Positions 1 to 8,685 are shown, counted from the first letter of the stretch. The stretch: 50,476 nt of DNA from Olavius algarvensis associated proteobacterium Delta 3 (GCA_903231505.1 CAFBRK010000291.1:1-50476); one strand, 5' to 3'. Made by a program: numbers and translations. The notes: generated by a model not told the origin, from the letters alone.

Positions 1-801
1 AATCACGCCCATTTTTTAGTACGCAGCGGTGCAGCGGGGCTCCCGGCCTTTATGCGCAAATTACTAACGGGGTATGCTGTAACCTACAATCTAAGGCACT
101 TGCGCCATGGGCATTTATTCCAGAACCGCTACAAATCCATAGTTTGTGAGGAGGATGCTTATTTCCGAGAGTTGGTCCGATATATTCATTTGAACCCTAT
201 TCGAGCCGGCGTGTTGAACAAGTTGTCCCAGTTGGATCGGTACCCTTGGTGCGGTCATGGGGCGTTGCTGGGTTATGCGGAAAACGATTGGCAGGATGTG
301 GACTACGTGCTGAAGTGGTTCGGCCGAAAATTGGGCGGCGCCAGGCGGAAATATCGGAAATACATAAAACGTGGCCTCAAACAGGGCCATCGCCCGGATC
401 TGGTCGGTGGCGGGCTGATCCGCTCCGCAGGGGGATGGTCGGCGGTCAAGGGGTTGCGACGGACCGGAGAGCTCCGGAAAGGTGATGCGCGGATTCTTGG
501 AAGTTCCGATTTTGTTGAAAAGATGATCAAAGAATCGGACCTTCGGAGGCGCTACCAGTTTGCAGCGGATGATGTACTGGAGAAGGTGTCGGCATTGATT
601 CACGAGGAGTGTGAAAAGAGAGAAGTTTCAGTGTCGGCGGTAAAAGCGGGAAGCCGGGCCAGGGACATATCGAAATTGCGAGCGGATGTGGCGCCGATAC
701 TGATTAATGAGCTCGGATTGTCCCACGCGGAGAGTGCACGCCAATTGGGTGTGTCGACGTCGGCTATCAGCAAAATTATAGAAAGACATTATAAGTCATA
801 A
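1..801 (+). CDS. REP-associated tyrosine (Y1/HUH) transposase, 5'-truncated by window edge
   Basis: The reading frame is open to the first base of the window, so the N-terminus is missing; the first in-frame ATG, at 52, is internal. The first visible residues, NHAHFLVRSG, hold the His-x-His metal-binding motif of the HUH nuclease fold. The frame continues with the alpha-helical block YFRELVRYIHLNPIRAGV, whose YIHLNP tyrosine is the likely catalytic nucleophile. The C-terminal ~60 residues end in a helix-turn-helix (AESARQLGVSTSAISKII). This HUH-plus-HTH form fits RAYT/TnpA-REP single-copy transposases, which act on REP palindromes and are often domesticated. Several short hairpins elsewhere in the window could be REP-like, but no specific pairing with this gene can be shown. 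Confidence 0.85.
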   Translation, partial: NHAHFLVRSGAAGLPAFMRKLLTGYAVTYNLRHLRHGHLFQNRYKSIVCEEDAYFRELVRYIHLNPIRAGVLNKLSQLDRYPWCGHGALLGYAENDWQDVDYVLKWFGRKLGGARRKYRKYIKRGLKQGHRPDLVGGGLIRSAGGWSAVKGLRRTGELRKGDARILGSSDFVEKMIKESDLRRRYQFAADDVLEKVSALIHEECEKREVSVSAVKAGSRARDISKLRADVAPILINELGLSHAESARQLGVSTSAISKIIERHYKS

Positions 802-884
802 TAATCAACAACGTCCCCTAAAATAAATCAACAAATCGGCCATGAGATTATGGGATTCATTAAACAGCGGGGAGGCGGCGGAAG

Positions 885-1319
885 TTAGGCAACCGGGTCG
901 ACGGGCGTTAAAAATGCGAAACGATGAAAATCTGTGTCTCGGGTGTAAATCGTTTGGATGCCGTTCTCACGCATGGTAATGGCCGTATGGGCGTCGTGCA
1001 TGAGGTTTCCGTTCAGGTGGGGCATTTCCTGGATTACGGTGGCAGCCACTTCTAAATGTCGATCGGTGTGGCCCAAAATGCCGATAAACGGTGATGAGAG
1101 AAGGGCCTCCACAAACTGCCAGGCTTCAGCGGCACTCCAGGGTTTTCGAAATACACGATGGTGCGTACTCACGCGAAGAAACTCGTACAATATCCCCCAG
1201 GTGACAAACCACGCCGATGCCTGCTCCCGCCAGTCATTCAACAGTTTGAAACACCGGTCATGGAAGGGAGAATCCTGATCGGCCGCATAAATCAGAATGT
1301 TCGTATCCACAACGAACAT
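885..1319 (-). CDS. vapC: VapC-type PIN-domain ribonuclease toxin
   Basis: This 144-residue protein opens with MFVVDTNILIYA, the classic PIN-domain start with catalytic Asp5. Further acidic residues fit the metal site: Glu46 (YEFLRVS), Asp109 (LMHDAHTA) and Asp128 (YTRDTDF). VapC toxins are Mg2+-dependent endoribonucleases, usually cutting tRNA or rRNA, and are neutralised by a cognate antitoxin. The start codon follows directly after the antitoxin's TAA stop with no gap, so the two are translationally coupled and co-transcribed. The exact RNA target cannot be read from sequence. Confidence 0.9.
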   Translation of the reverse strand: MFVVDTNILIYAADQDSPFHDRCFKLLNDWREQASAWFVTWGILYEFLRVSTHHRVFRKPWSAAEAWQFVEALLSSPFIGILGHTDRHLEVAATVIQEMPHLNGNLMHDAHTAITMRENGIQTIYTRDTDFHRFAFLTPVDPVA

Positions 1320-1547
1320 TTAGCGTCCTTCCATTGCCTGATACAGCGCTTCTCGGTCTGCTACGTCAACTAATGGCCCACCGCTTCTGAAAGTGGGGAG
1401 TTCCAGGAGTTCCCGCTTCTTTTCCTGTGCTTGGAGCAGCATCCGAAGAGCGCTTTCCACAAGCTCCGACATGGTGCATCCTCTGCGAGCGGCCTCATTT
1501 TTGAGCCGCGCCATGACCGAATCGTCGATATTTAGTGTTGTTTTCAT
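1320..1547 (-). CDS. vapB: VapB-type ribbon-helix-helix antitoxin
   Basis: This 75-residue protein begins MKTTLNIDDSVMARLKNEAARRGCTMSELVESALRMLL. That is a ribbon-helix-helix fold: one beta strand, two helices and a Ser/Thr-Glu-Leu turn. The C-terminal ~35 residues would wrap the toxin. It precedes vapC with zero spacing, in the usual antitoxin-first order. Members of this family autorepress by binding palindromes at their own promoter, and two inverted repeats lie immediately upstream (1546-1594). Confidence 0.88.
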   Translation of the reverse strand: MKTTLNIDDSVMARLKNEAARRGCTMSELVESALRMLLQAQEKKRELLELPTFRSGGPLVDVADREALYQAMEGR

Positions 1548-1594
1548 AGATGTAGATTATTATCTATATGGTTATATGTCAATACTTACCATAT
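1546..1594 (-). promoter_or_regulatory. Candidate VapB operator region
   Basis: Two AT-rich inverted repeats sit at and upstream of the vapB start. One is ATAGAT (1546-1551) with ATCTAT (1562-1567). The other is ATATGGT (1566-1572) with ACCATAT (1588-1594). Ribbon-helix-helix antitoxins usually bind such repeats to autoregulate; assigning them to VapB is inference from position. Confidence 0.45.
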
Positions 1595-1637
1595 TTCCAT
1601 ACATGTTTTAAATATTGCTGTCATCACCTGTCAAAGA

Positions 1638-1666
1638 TTGACAATTGTGGCTTTGCCGCCTATTTT
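1638..1666 (+). promoter_or_regulatory. Sigma70-type promoter of ssrA
   Basis: A perfect -35 hexamer TTGACA (1638-1643) is followed by exactly 17 bases and TATTTT (1661-1666). Transcription would start near 1673, about 74 bases before the mature tmRNA 5' end. This leader would be removed by RNase P. Confidence 0.65.
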
Positions 1667-1746
1667 AGAGATGGTTCTCTTACATATTCCTAACCTATTT
1701 GAGCCGTCCTGTTATCCCGGAACCCCCGGTTCCGGATGTCGATTAT

Positions 1747-2099
1747 GGGGGCGAAACGGCTTCGACGGGGGCAAGGAAGCTTAAACTGCGTACCGAGCTC
1801 CTGCCAGCTCGTAAAAACGGTGGGAACTAAATATAATCGCAGACGATTATAACTACGCTCTGGCCGCTTAAGGCCAGCGTCCTGGCGGGATTTTCCTGTG
1901 AACCCGTCAAGGGCGTCGACTAGCAGGATAGCCGGTGATGGATGCCTGTTTCATAGCCGGTGATACTTTTACAGGCTAGCCCGCCTCGAATCCTGCCCGG
2001 GGGAGCCATGGTTGGGCGAACACCAGTACTCGGGACATGTGCGTAGATGTTTAAGTGGAATGCTTCCGGACGCGGGTTCGACTCCCGCCGCCTCCACCA
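1747..2099 (+). ncRNA. ssrA: Transfer-messenger RNA (tmRNA)
   Basis: The 5' end GGGGGCGAAACGGCTTCGAC is diagnostic of bacterial tmRNA. The 3' end carries the T-arm GGTTCGACTCC and a CGCCTCC acceptor strand followed by encoded CCA. The acceptor stem pairs over seven positions with a G-U at the third pair, the alanine identity determinant. The tag frame begins at GCA 1839 and stops at TAA 1869-1871, encoding ADDYNYALAA, with the usual ALAA protease degron. The molecule rescues stalled ribosomes with SmpB and tags nascent peptides. Its length of about 353 nt is normal for a one-piece tmRNA. Confidence 0.97.
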
Positions 2100-2210
2100 C
2101 AATAATAACTGTGAAAATAACAAGAAGTTAGAGATTTTTAGCCTCCAAAATACAGTCCCCAGAAGGCCCCTTCAAACGACTGGAAAGTAGCGGTCCAATC
2201 TCTCCTTTAC

Positions 2211-2246
2211 TCCCGAAAGCAATGGTTTTCGGGGGTTTTTATTTTT
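2211..2246 (+). terminator. Rho-independent terminator downstream of ssrA
   Basis: Stem CCCGAAA (2212-2218) pairs with TTTCGGG (2227-2233) around an 8-nt loop. It is followed by TTTTTATTTTT. It lies 112 bases past the CCA end and is the likely end of the pre-tmRNA transcript. Confidence 0.8.
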
Positions 2247-2650
2247 AGTCTTATTAGGGACGCGGGATTCAGTGAAATTCTGTCTCCAGAAAACCTAATC
2301 AACGTTGGTATATTGAATATCGTAATGTCCTGACAGCATATGATATCCAATTTTCTGGTATGGTATCCCCATCCCACCTTCATCATGACCGACCACTATA
2401 TGTTAGACCACCCTTTATTCAATGCTCAGGTCGAACTGAATAATACCGAACTCATTCTGGTACGGATTTCAAACCGTCCTAACCAAGGACTATTGGCAAT
2501 ATTCCACAGTTCAGATATCCTAAACGTACCTACAGTTTTGACGGATTTGTGATATTGCCAAGCTACCTGCAATTTGGGGGGATTTAATTAAATCCGTCCG
2601 GAACGTTACGACTCTATATTTAAAATGACAAAAAGACTGAAGCAGCGCCT
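2247..2650. other. Intergenic, no recognisable gene
   Basis: About 400 AT-rich bases between the ssrA terminator and the MFS gene. A 70-codon open frame (2340-2552) shows no recognisable motif and no good ribosome-binding site, so I do not call it. No clear promoter for the MFS gene is seen. Confidence 0.5.
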
Positions 2651-3931
2651 TTGACTCAATTACAAAATAGAAAACCGCTGGCAATAGCTCCTATTTCGGC
2701 CTTGCTTATAAGCTTGTTTTTGGCTGCTTTGGGCAATGGCCTTCAAGGTACGCTTGTTGCCATCAGAGCTGGTCTGGAAAACTTTAACGAAGAAACCATC
2801 GGCATAATTATGTCGTCCTATTTCGTTGGCTATATGTTCGGGGCAGTAATTGTACCGAATTATGTAGAACGCGTAGGACACATCCGAACCTTTGCAGCGA
2901 TGGCTTCGATCGCATCTGCGGCGACGTTATCCCATTTACTCATCATTGAACCAATTAGCTGGGCATTTTTCCGCGCTGTCAATGGTTTCTGTATAGCCGG
3001 GTTGGCGCTCGTTATCGAAAGTTGGTTGAATGGCCATGCTGTGACAGAAAATCGTGGGCAAATCCTGTCAATTTATGGTTTGGTTGTAGTCGCTGCCATT
3101 GGACTGGGGCAGCTATTACTCAATATTGCAGATCCGAGTCGTTTTATTCTCTTCTGCATTGTGTCCATTATCATTTCGCTATCACTTGTTCCGGTCTCGC
3201 TAACACATTCCGTGGCACCAACCATTGTCGGTTCGTCACACTTTAATCTACCCCGGCTATTGAAACTAACGCCACTGGGGGTGATCGGCACTATGATCAC
3301 GGGAATGACGATGAGCGCGTATCTAGGAATGGGGCCAACATATGCCCAAAAGACGGGCTTCAATACGGCGGGGATTTCAGTCTTTATGACCGCTATTATG
3401 ACAGGGACATTGGTATTCCATTGGCCTATCGGTCGATTCTCTGATCGGGTTGATCGGCGGTTTGTCATCGCTTTGGTGGCATTGGCAAACGGCATGGTCT
3501 GTTTGTGTTTTGTCGGCTGGACTATCTCCGCCTATGGCGCTCTGCTTCCGCTGGCCTTTCTTTTGGGTGGTTTTGGTCAACCCCTCTATGCCCTATGTGT
3601 CGCCCACGCCAACGATAATATCTCGACAGACGAGGTCCTTTCGACCGCAAGTAGCCTGTTATTGGTCTTTAGCTTTGGCTCAAGCCTCGGCCCTTTTTTT
3701 GCGAGCTTGATAATGGGACAAATCGGTCCCAAAGGACTGTTTATATTTCTCGGTCTGCTTTACCTGTTTTTGTTGCTGCTCACTCTATACCATATTAAAC
3801 AATATCCAAAAGTGCCCCAGGAAGGATGGCGACGTGGCTTTGTTTCGACATACACAAGAACACCTCTGGAAGTTCAATCAGACGTTGAGAATGAAAGTGT
3901 GGAAGATGGGACGGATTCGGATGGCAGCTAA
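2651..3931 (+). CDS. Major facilitator superfamily transporter (YcaD-like)
   Basis: This 426-residue integral membrane protein shows about twelve hydrophobic segments and the MFS loop 2-3 region (YVERVGHIRTFAAMA). The A-like signature is repeated in the second half as IGRFSDRVDRRFVIAL, with the typical D-R-x-x-R-R. Overall it resembles the YcaD-type MFS group; the substrate is unknown. The start is uncertain: the first usable codon is TTG at 2651 with a weak upstream AAAAAGA and no Shine-Dalgarno, and the ATG at 2625 is out of frame. The gene is noticeably AT-richer than the lipid genes further right and sits among transposase relics, so it may be recently acquired. The tail after ~390 is hydrophilic and acidic. 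Confidence 0.8.
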   Translation: MTQLQNRKPLAIAPISALLISLFLAALGNGLQGTLVAIRAGLENFNEETIGIIMSSYFVGYMFGAVIVPNYVERVGHIRTFAAMASIASAATLSHLLIIEPISWAFFRAVNGFCIAGLALVIESWLNGHAVTENRGQILSIYGLVVVAAIGLGQLLLNIADPSRFILFCIVSIIISLSLVPVSLTHSVAPTIVGSSHFNLPRLLKLTPLGVIGTMITGMTMSAYLGMGPTYAQKTGFNTAGISVFMTAIMTGTLVFHWPIGRFSDRVDRRFVIALVALANGMVCLCFVGWTISAYGALLPLAFLLGGFGQPLYALCVAHANDNISTDEVLSTASSLLLVFSFGSSLGPFFASLIMGQIGPKGLFIFLGLLYLFLLLLTLYHIKQYPKVPQEGWRRGFVSTYTRTPLEVQSDVENESVEDGTDSDGS

Positions 3932-4104
3932 TGGTGAACTCGTTGGGTATCGTTTTTGGGTGTTACCAAGTCCGGTCTGAAATCGGGAAAGCAACCATTC
4001 GTCCTCAATATCTTGATAAGCTAAAAGGAGCGCATTATCTGATATAGTCCACAGCAGGTTCCTAAGATTGCTGGTCACAACCAGCAAAGGGGGCCAGCCA
4101 GGAG

Positions 4105-4197
4105 ATGCTTACAGTGGAGACGATACGGAAAATACGATTGGCCATACATCGGGACGGTAAATCGATACGCAAGGCGTTCATTGACCCCATTTACTAA
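4105..4197 (+). pseudogene. IS21-family istA transposase 5' relic
   Basis: A 30-codon frame with a GGAG ribosome-binding site encodes MLTVETIRKIRLA and RDGKSIRK before a TAA stop. This matches the N-terminal helix-turn-helix start of IS21 IstA proteins. The rest of istA and istB are absent, so only the first ~23 family residues survive. The remainder of the 3932-4386 gap holds a small hairpin (TTGCTGG 4068-4074 with CCAGCAA 4081-4087) and nothing else I recognise. Confidence 0.45.
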
Positions 4198-4386
4198 CTG
4201 ATGAAAACGAATTTGCTAGTTGTCACGATTATCAAGATGTATACGACGAACATTGAAAACCGACCGGCCTATGTTGCCGGGTGCATCGGGAATGTCCTAT
4301 CACTGCTGGTGTACCGATATGTCTCCGAACGTTACATCGCCGTAAAATAGGCTATTTATCAGTGCACGAGAGATTCGGATCCGCTT

Positions 4387-5559
4387 CTAAACCAATCCAG
4401 CCAGAAAATTGTTGGCTGAAACAACTCTCACACCATTAACGAAACTGTCGATGCCGTCTTGTTTAATGACCTGATAGGAATATGGTATGTTTAGTTTATC
4501 CCTGAAATAAAACAGATGCGGTGAGGCGTTGACGTCTTTGATCTTGGCTTCAACAGCAAACCATGGTTTTTCATCGATGGTCACCAAAAAATCTACTTCT
4601 TTTTTTTCAATGCTGCGAAGATAGTACAATTGAGCTCTGTATCCTTCCCAATCCTGAAGAAAATGAACAAATTTTAAAAGGTGAGAAGCAATGCAGTTTT
4701 CAAATCTTGTCGATTCCTGATCGATTTCCGACCAATCCCAGAGATAAAGTTTGGCCTCTTTTTTAAGTGATCGATATTTTTTAGTTGCAAAGGGGGAAAT
4801 TCGAAAGCAGTAGTAAAATGACTCTAAAATATCCATCCAGTTTGATACAGCGCGATGGCTGACTTCGAGATCCTCGCGTAAAGAATTCAAAGATAATAAA
4901 GATCCTGCTCTTTCAGGCAGAATATCGCCCAGCAACTGCATGTGGACGATATCTCTAACCGGTTCAATATCGCGTATATCTTCTCTGAATAATCGATCGA
5001 CTTTTTCGTTGTGCCATCTTCGAAGCGTTCGCGTGTTTTGCTTCAAAAACGGTTCGGGAAATCCCCCAAACTTGTCCAGGGACAACAACAGTTTCTGAAT
5101 GTTCTGCGAGTGGATGGGTATCTCATCAAATATATCCGGTAAAGACTCGTCCCCGGTAAGCTCTGCCACACTAAATGGGTGCAGTCGAAAATAATGGTAC
5201 CGGCCCAGCATCGAGTCTCCGCCTTTGCGATATAAATCCAACCTTGCACTGCCGGTAATCAGAAATCTGTATCTGTCTTTCAGTTTGTCGTATTCTCCCT
5301 TTACCAGGGATTTCCACTTTTTATATTTGTGAATTTCATCCAGGATGATCAAATCTGCATTTCCGGGCCAGTTTGACCTCATAATGTCGCGCCGATCCTG
5401 CCGATTATCCCAGTTGTAATATCCAAAATGCTTGAAATGACTGGCAACCAGGTTTTGGGCGAGGGTCGTTTTACCCACCTGTCGCGGCCCTCCGACAAAT
5501 ACCATTTTATCGGCAAGATCTTCGAGTACATATTTTGTCAGGTATCTTGGCTCGGTCAT
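4387..5559 (-). CDS. AAA-family ATPase with DUF4143 C-terminal domain
   Basis: This 390-residue protein has Walker A GGPRQVGKTT at residues 23-32 and Walker B LIILDEIHKY near 70-78. A sensor-like LITGSARLDLY follows, and then the winged-helix and restriction-endonuclease-like DUF4143 half, including VDFLVTIDEKPWFAVEAKIKD. This is the widespread archaeal/bacterial AAA_14-DUF4143 family, whose cellular role is still unsettled; the C-terminal half has a PD-(D/E)xK-like look (Asp, then E-x-K). It stands alone, flanked by IS relics on both sides. Its upstream region contains a conspicuous nested inverted repeat that may be its operator. The ATG at 5559 is the natural start. Confidence 0.85.
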   Translation of the reverse strand: MTEPRYLTKYVLEDLADKMVFVGGPRQVGKTTLAQNLVASHFKHFGYYNWDNRQDRRDIMRSNWPGNADLIILDEIHKYKKWKSLVKGEYDKLKDRYRFLITGSARLDLYRKGGDSMLGRYHYFRLHPFSVAELTGDESLPDIFDEIPIHSQNIQKLLLSLDKFGGFPEPFLKQNTRTLRRWHNEKVDRLFREDIRDIEPVRDIVHMQLLGDILPERAGSLLSLNSLREDLEVSHRAVSNWMDILESFYYCFRISPFATKKYRSLKKEAKLYLWDWSEIDQESTRFENCIASHLLKFVHFLQDWEGYRAQLYYLRSIEKKEVDFLVTIDEKPWFAVEAKIKDVNASPHLFYFRDKLNIPYSYQVIKQDGIDSFVNGVRVVSANNFLAGLV

Positions 5560-5597
5560 GGGTAGAGTATGACCTCAAATCTAAATACAGTCAATAA

Positions 5598-5649
5598 TTT
5601 TTGCCTATAAGCAAAAATAGTTTAAATAAATTTTGCTTATAGGCAAAAA
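5598..5649. repeat. Nested inverted repeat in front of the AAA/DUF4143 gene
   Basis: TTTTTGCCTATAAGCAAAAA (5598-5617) is mirrored by TTTTGCTTATAGGCAAAAA (5631-5649) across 13 AT-only or AT-rich bases. Each arm is itself a near-palindrome of the form TTTTGC-YTATAR-GCAAAA, so it could be two copies of one dimeric binding site. It begins 38 bases upstream of the ATPase start and ends 22 bases from the IS4 relic. Confidence 0.75.
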
Positions 5650-5671
5650 ATAAGATTTCATTAGTGTCCAA

Positions 5672-6223
5672 TTAAGAACCGAATAAATTCAAATAAAAGG
5701 CCCTGCTACGCAGATGCTGCTTTATCCATTTAAAAAACAGTTCGACTTGCCACCGGCATCGGTACAGATCAGCGATTGTGATTGCCGGCAGTGTCATTTG
5801 ATTGGTCAACAGATTTAATCTTTGATCTTTTTCAATACTGTAGATCGCGCCAGGTCCAGGAATGAGATCATCAAGAGTGTTTACTTCGTGAACTCCGGCA
5901 GTGGTTATTGTGACAAATGATGGAATACTGCCTCGCAGATCCAACAGCGTGTGTAATTTGATGCCGCCTTTGGTCTTTCTAAAGCGAGCCCAGGGAAAAA
6001 TCGAAAGGCATAAATCTATTATCGAGGCATCTAACGCATATACCGTTTATTGAAGCTGAAAGCCAAAATCATCATTTGAGTACAGCTGCCTGGCTTCATG
6101 GATTAGGATTTGGGCAAAATCGCAATAGATGCGCCAATCTCTGTTTTAAAGAGAGCGAACGCGATAATTGCCGTTGTATCGATCAAAGCAGCGACGAAAT
6201 TTCTTGATTGGGAGAAAGCCCAT
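5672..6223 (-). pseudogene. IS4-family transposase, decayed
   Basis: Reading the minus strand, pieces of an IS4 DDE transposase occur in order: FLPIKKFRRCFDRYNGNYRV, then NRDWRIY, DFAQILIHEARQLYSNDDFG, then YALDASIIDLCLSIFPWARF (first catalytic Asp), KTKGGIKLHTLLDLRGSIP, VHEVNTLDDLIPG (second Asp), and CRWQVELFFKWIKQHL (catalytic Glu). Two TAA codons interrupt the frame, one after RVRSL and one at FGFQLQ*TVYALD. Two internal stretches are missing relative to the family: about 55 residues before RDWRIY and about 95 between GPGAIY and TNQMTLPAIT. The 3' end is also cut after RSRAFY. The element is therefore non-functional. Confidence 0.85.
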
Positions 6224-6272
6224 AACAACGGGCAGTCCCCGCACACATCAAAATACAAGACCTGGCGGTTGA

Positions 6273-8159
6273 TCAGCTACCTTGTTTGCGATAAAAAAGA
6301 TCTGCCAAAGTCTCCAAACCCAATTCCCTTAAAACGGCTTCCTGGGGGATGCCCTCTTCATTAAGACCTCGCAGTTTATAAAACTCTGTTAACATCAGCT
6401 CCATGTCGGGGACACTGCCTTCGGTGGGACCTTCCGTCATAGGGGTCATTATCCTTGGGGGCAGCCGGTCATCTTTGGCCCGGGCACCGAAAAGATTGGT
6501 CAGCCCGCGCTTCAGGTACCAGACCCGGCGACCGATTTCCATCACCTCTTCCAAGGTATAATCGAATCCAGTCACATGGTTCAGCATTGCCACGGCCTGG
6601 GTTGCATTGAGGGGGGCGGCGCCCAGATTACAAAAGATGGCGCAATGGGAAAAAAACATGCCGTAGTCCTGGCAGGCCACATTCAATTTAGCACGGCTCT
6701 CGCTGCCCTCAGGCAGATCATCGGCCAACTCGGGCAGTTCAGGTACATACATAGCGCCGCCTTCGATCTCGTAGACTAGGCTTGCTTCATGGCAGGCGCC
6801 CCGGGGAGAAACCCCGTAGGCCAGCCCGAAACCGTGGGCATTTCTGGGATCGTGCATGGGGGCTTCGAGTCCTTTGACCGTGGTCAAAAACCGGGAAGCA
6901 CCCTTGCCTATGCGTTGTGCGGCCTTGGCACTTCCCTCTGCAAGCAGGGCGCCAAAGCCCTCTTTTTTGCCGATCTTTTCGGCAAGGGTAACGATGGCGG
7001 CTGCATTTCCCCAGCGAAGTTCCAACCCGTCGGTCTCTTGGGTTGTGAGCAAACCGTTTTCAAAACAGTCGATGGCGAATGCAATGGTTGATCCGCAGGA
7101 GATGGTATCCATGCCGTAGCGATTGCAGATTTCATTGGCCTTGGCCACGGACTCGATATCTGCGTTCAAGCACATGGTCCCGAAAGCGGCAACGGTTTCG
7201 TATTCAGGGCCGGGTCCCTTCTGGGTTTTAAAAGGCCCCGCTTTTACCTCGGCGTTTTTTTTGCACGCCACCGTGCAGGCATAACATGTCCGATCGCCGG
7301 CATGGATCTTTGCTTCGATGGATGCCGGGCCCAGATCATCAACCTTTTCCCAATCACTCATCTGCCAGTTTTTGAAGGGAATATCGCCAGTGATAATGCC
7401 GACATCCAGATGGGCCGGGGTTCCGGCTGATTTGATGGAGCTGATATAGATACTCTCGGCGTAAATCTCCTTTAATTCCGACCGCAGCGCTTTTAGCTTT
7501 TCGGGATGGGCAATATCCACTTTACCGCTGCCGGCCACGTAGATGGCTTTTATTTTTTTCGAACCCCAAACGGCCCCGAGGCCGGTACGGCCGGCGGCAT
7601 GCCCCTTTTTGTTGATCAAGTTGGCGAACCGAACCTGGTTCTCACCTGCCGGACCGATGGTGAGCACCTGGCCCGGTTTGGGCGATTGGGCCCTAAGGCC
7701 TTTAGTCAACGCATCGGTGACGGTGTATACATCCTTGCCCCAGTAAGGGGATGCATCCTTCAGTTCAACCTGTTGGTCGTTAATAAAAAGATACACCGGA
7801 TCTTCGGCGGCACCGGTGATGACAATGCCGTCGTAACCGGCCATTTTTAATCGTGCCCCAAAATGCCCACCCACATTGGCATCCCCCCAAAAGCCGGTGA
7901 GGGGAGATTTGGAACAGACCGACCACCTTGCCGTAGCATCCATGCCACAACCCGTCAGGGGACCGGTCATCAGGACAAATGGATTGTGGGCGGAGAGAGC
8001 ATCAAAGGGGGGTGCGTCCTTGATCAAATCCAGAAAGATTCGGGTCCCAAATCCAAGACCGCCGATGTTCTTTCTGGCAAATTCCAAATCAAGGGGTTTG
8101 ACCTGAATCCGGCCGCTGGTCAGATCGACATAAAGAAGGCTTCCGGCATATCCTTTCAT
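6273..8159 (-). CDS. Tungsten-containing aldehyde:ferredoxin oxidoreductase (AOR family)
   Basis: At 628 residues this has normal AOR length. AOR enzymes interconvert aldehydes and carboxylic acids in the cytoplasm using ferredoxin, with a tungsto-bispterin and a [4Fe-4S] cluster. The N-terminal pterin-binding domain is clear (YVDLTSGRI, IGGLGFGTRIF). The cluster motif C-x2-C-x3-C lies at Cys292, 295 and 299, almost the same numbering as archaeal AOR; the fourth ligand is probably Cys506 (or Cys510) in YGMFFSHCAIFC. The DxxGLC form of this motif is altered here. It is the last gene of the minus-strand lipid operon, 91 bases after the SCP2 gene. I infer a role in feeding fatty aldehydes (acid reduction) or scavenging them. 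The BamB benzoyl-CoA reductase subunit is a relative but a poorer fit, since no bamC-I genes are nearby. Confidence 0.88.
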   Translation of the reverse strand: MKGYAGSLLYVDLTSGRIQVKPLDLEFARKNIGGLGFGTRIFLDLIKDAPPFDALSAHNPFVLMTGPLTGCGMDATARWSVCSKSPLTGFWGDANVGGHFGARLKMAGYDGIVITGAAEDPVYLFINDQQVELKDASPYWGKDVYTVTDALTKGLRAQSPKPGQVLTIGPAGENQVRFANLINKKGHAAGRTGLGAVWGSKKIKAIYVAGSGKVDIAHPEKLKALRSELKEIYAESIYISSIKSAGTPAHLDVGIITGDIPFKNWQMSDWEKVDDLGPASIEAKIHAGDRTCYACTVACKKNAEVKAGPFKTQKGPGPEYETVAAFGTMCLNADIESVAKANEICNRYGMDTISCGSTIAFAIDCFENGLLTTQETDGLELRWGNAAAIVTLAEKIGKKEGFGALLAEGSAKAAQRIGKGASRFLTTVKGLEAPMHDPRNAHGFGLAYGVSPRGACHEASLVYEIEGGAMYVPELPELADDLPEGSESRAKLNVACQDYGMFFSHCAIFCNLGAAPLNATQAVAMLNHVTGFDYTLEEVMEIGRRVWYLKRGLTNLFGARAKDDRLPPRIMTPMTEGPTEGSVPDMELMLTEFYKLRGLNEEGIPQEAVLRELGLETLADLFYRKQGS

Positions 8160-8250
8160 TCTGTATTCACCTTTCCGGAACGATATTTAGGCCCGCAGTG
8201 AAAATCCAATAAGCACCGGAAATCACCTCCACAGGCTATAGTCGCCTTGC

Positions 8251-8664
8251 CTAATGGATATTGTACTGAGAATAACCGTTTTCAACCAAATATTTGGGAT
8301 ACATGGCATAGCTCGGCTTGATCGCCGGCAAAAGCTTTAAAATCTTGGGAACCGGACCTTTGGCCACCATCTGCCTGCGGGTCAATGCCATGGTAAGATT
8401 GACTTTGCCGAACCAGAATTTATGGGCAATATCGGCCTTCATGCTCATCTCAACAATCACTTTGGTTTCAGTGTCACCCGGACGTACATCCACGGCGTCA
8501 CCGGAGCAATCCACCACCACCACCACATCCGGATCCGAATAGATAAAACGGATTACCAATTTGGAAGCTATTAGTTTGTCCGCCACCTGGGGCGTATCCC
8601 CAAGAAGATTAAAAAAACCGACGATAACGTCACTAAAGGTTTTGGAATTCTCAAAAACAGCCAT
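8251..8664 (-). CDS. SCP2 sterol-carrier-type lipid-binding protein
   Basis: This 137-residue single-domain protein has the SCP2 fold pattern: an amphipathic N-terminal helix, a strand block IRFIYSDPDVVVVVDCSG, and the conserved ALTRRQMVAKGPVPKILKLLP...YPKYL tail. SCP2 domains bind acyl chains or acyl-CoA in a hydrophobic tunnel. The closest relative in this window is the C-terminal domain of the Fe-ADH fusion at 18484-20325, which has the same RFWHGKxNL-TALTRRQ-AAKG pattern. It starts 22 bases after the Fe-ADH stop, so it is co-translated with it. Probably a lipid-presenting partner for the dehydrogenase. Confidence 0.82.
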   Translation of the reverse strand: MAVFENSKTFSDVIVGFFNLLGDTPQVADKLIASKLVIRFIYSDPDVVVVVDCSGDAVDVRPGDTETKVIVEMSMKADIAHKFWFGKVNLTMALTRRQMVAKGPVPKILKLLPAIKPSYAMYPKYLVENGYSQYNIH

Positions 8665-8685
8665 TCTGGATTCCTTTCCTTCGTC

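Noticed and set aside
2080..2099. ssrA 3' end as a phage/island attachment site
   Set aside because: No second copy of the 3' end and no integrase gene in the window.
1920..2123. Open frame on the minus strand inside ssrA
   Set aside because: Lies within tmRNA sequence; the GGRRRESNPRPEAFHLN-like peptide is the usual false translation of tRNA/tmRNA 3' ends.
2340..2552. 70-codon open frame between ssrA and the MFS gene
   Set aside because: No recognisable motif, no ribosome-binding site and irregular composition.
6273..8159. BamB-type benzoyl-CoA reductase subunit
   Set aside because: Sequence fits general AOR and no bamC-I-like electron-transfer genes are adjacent.
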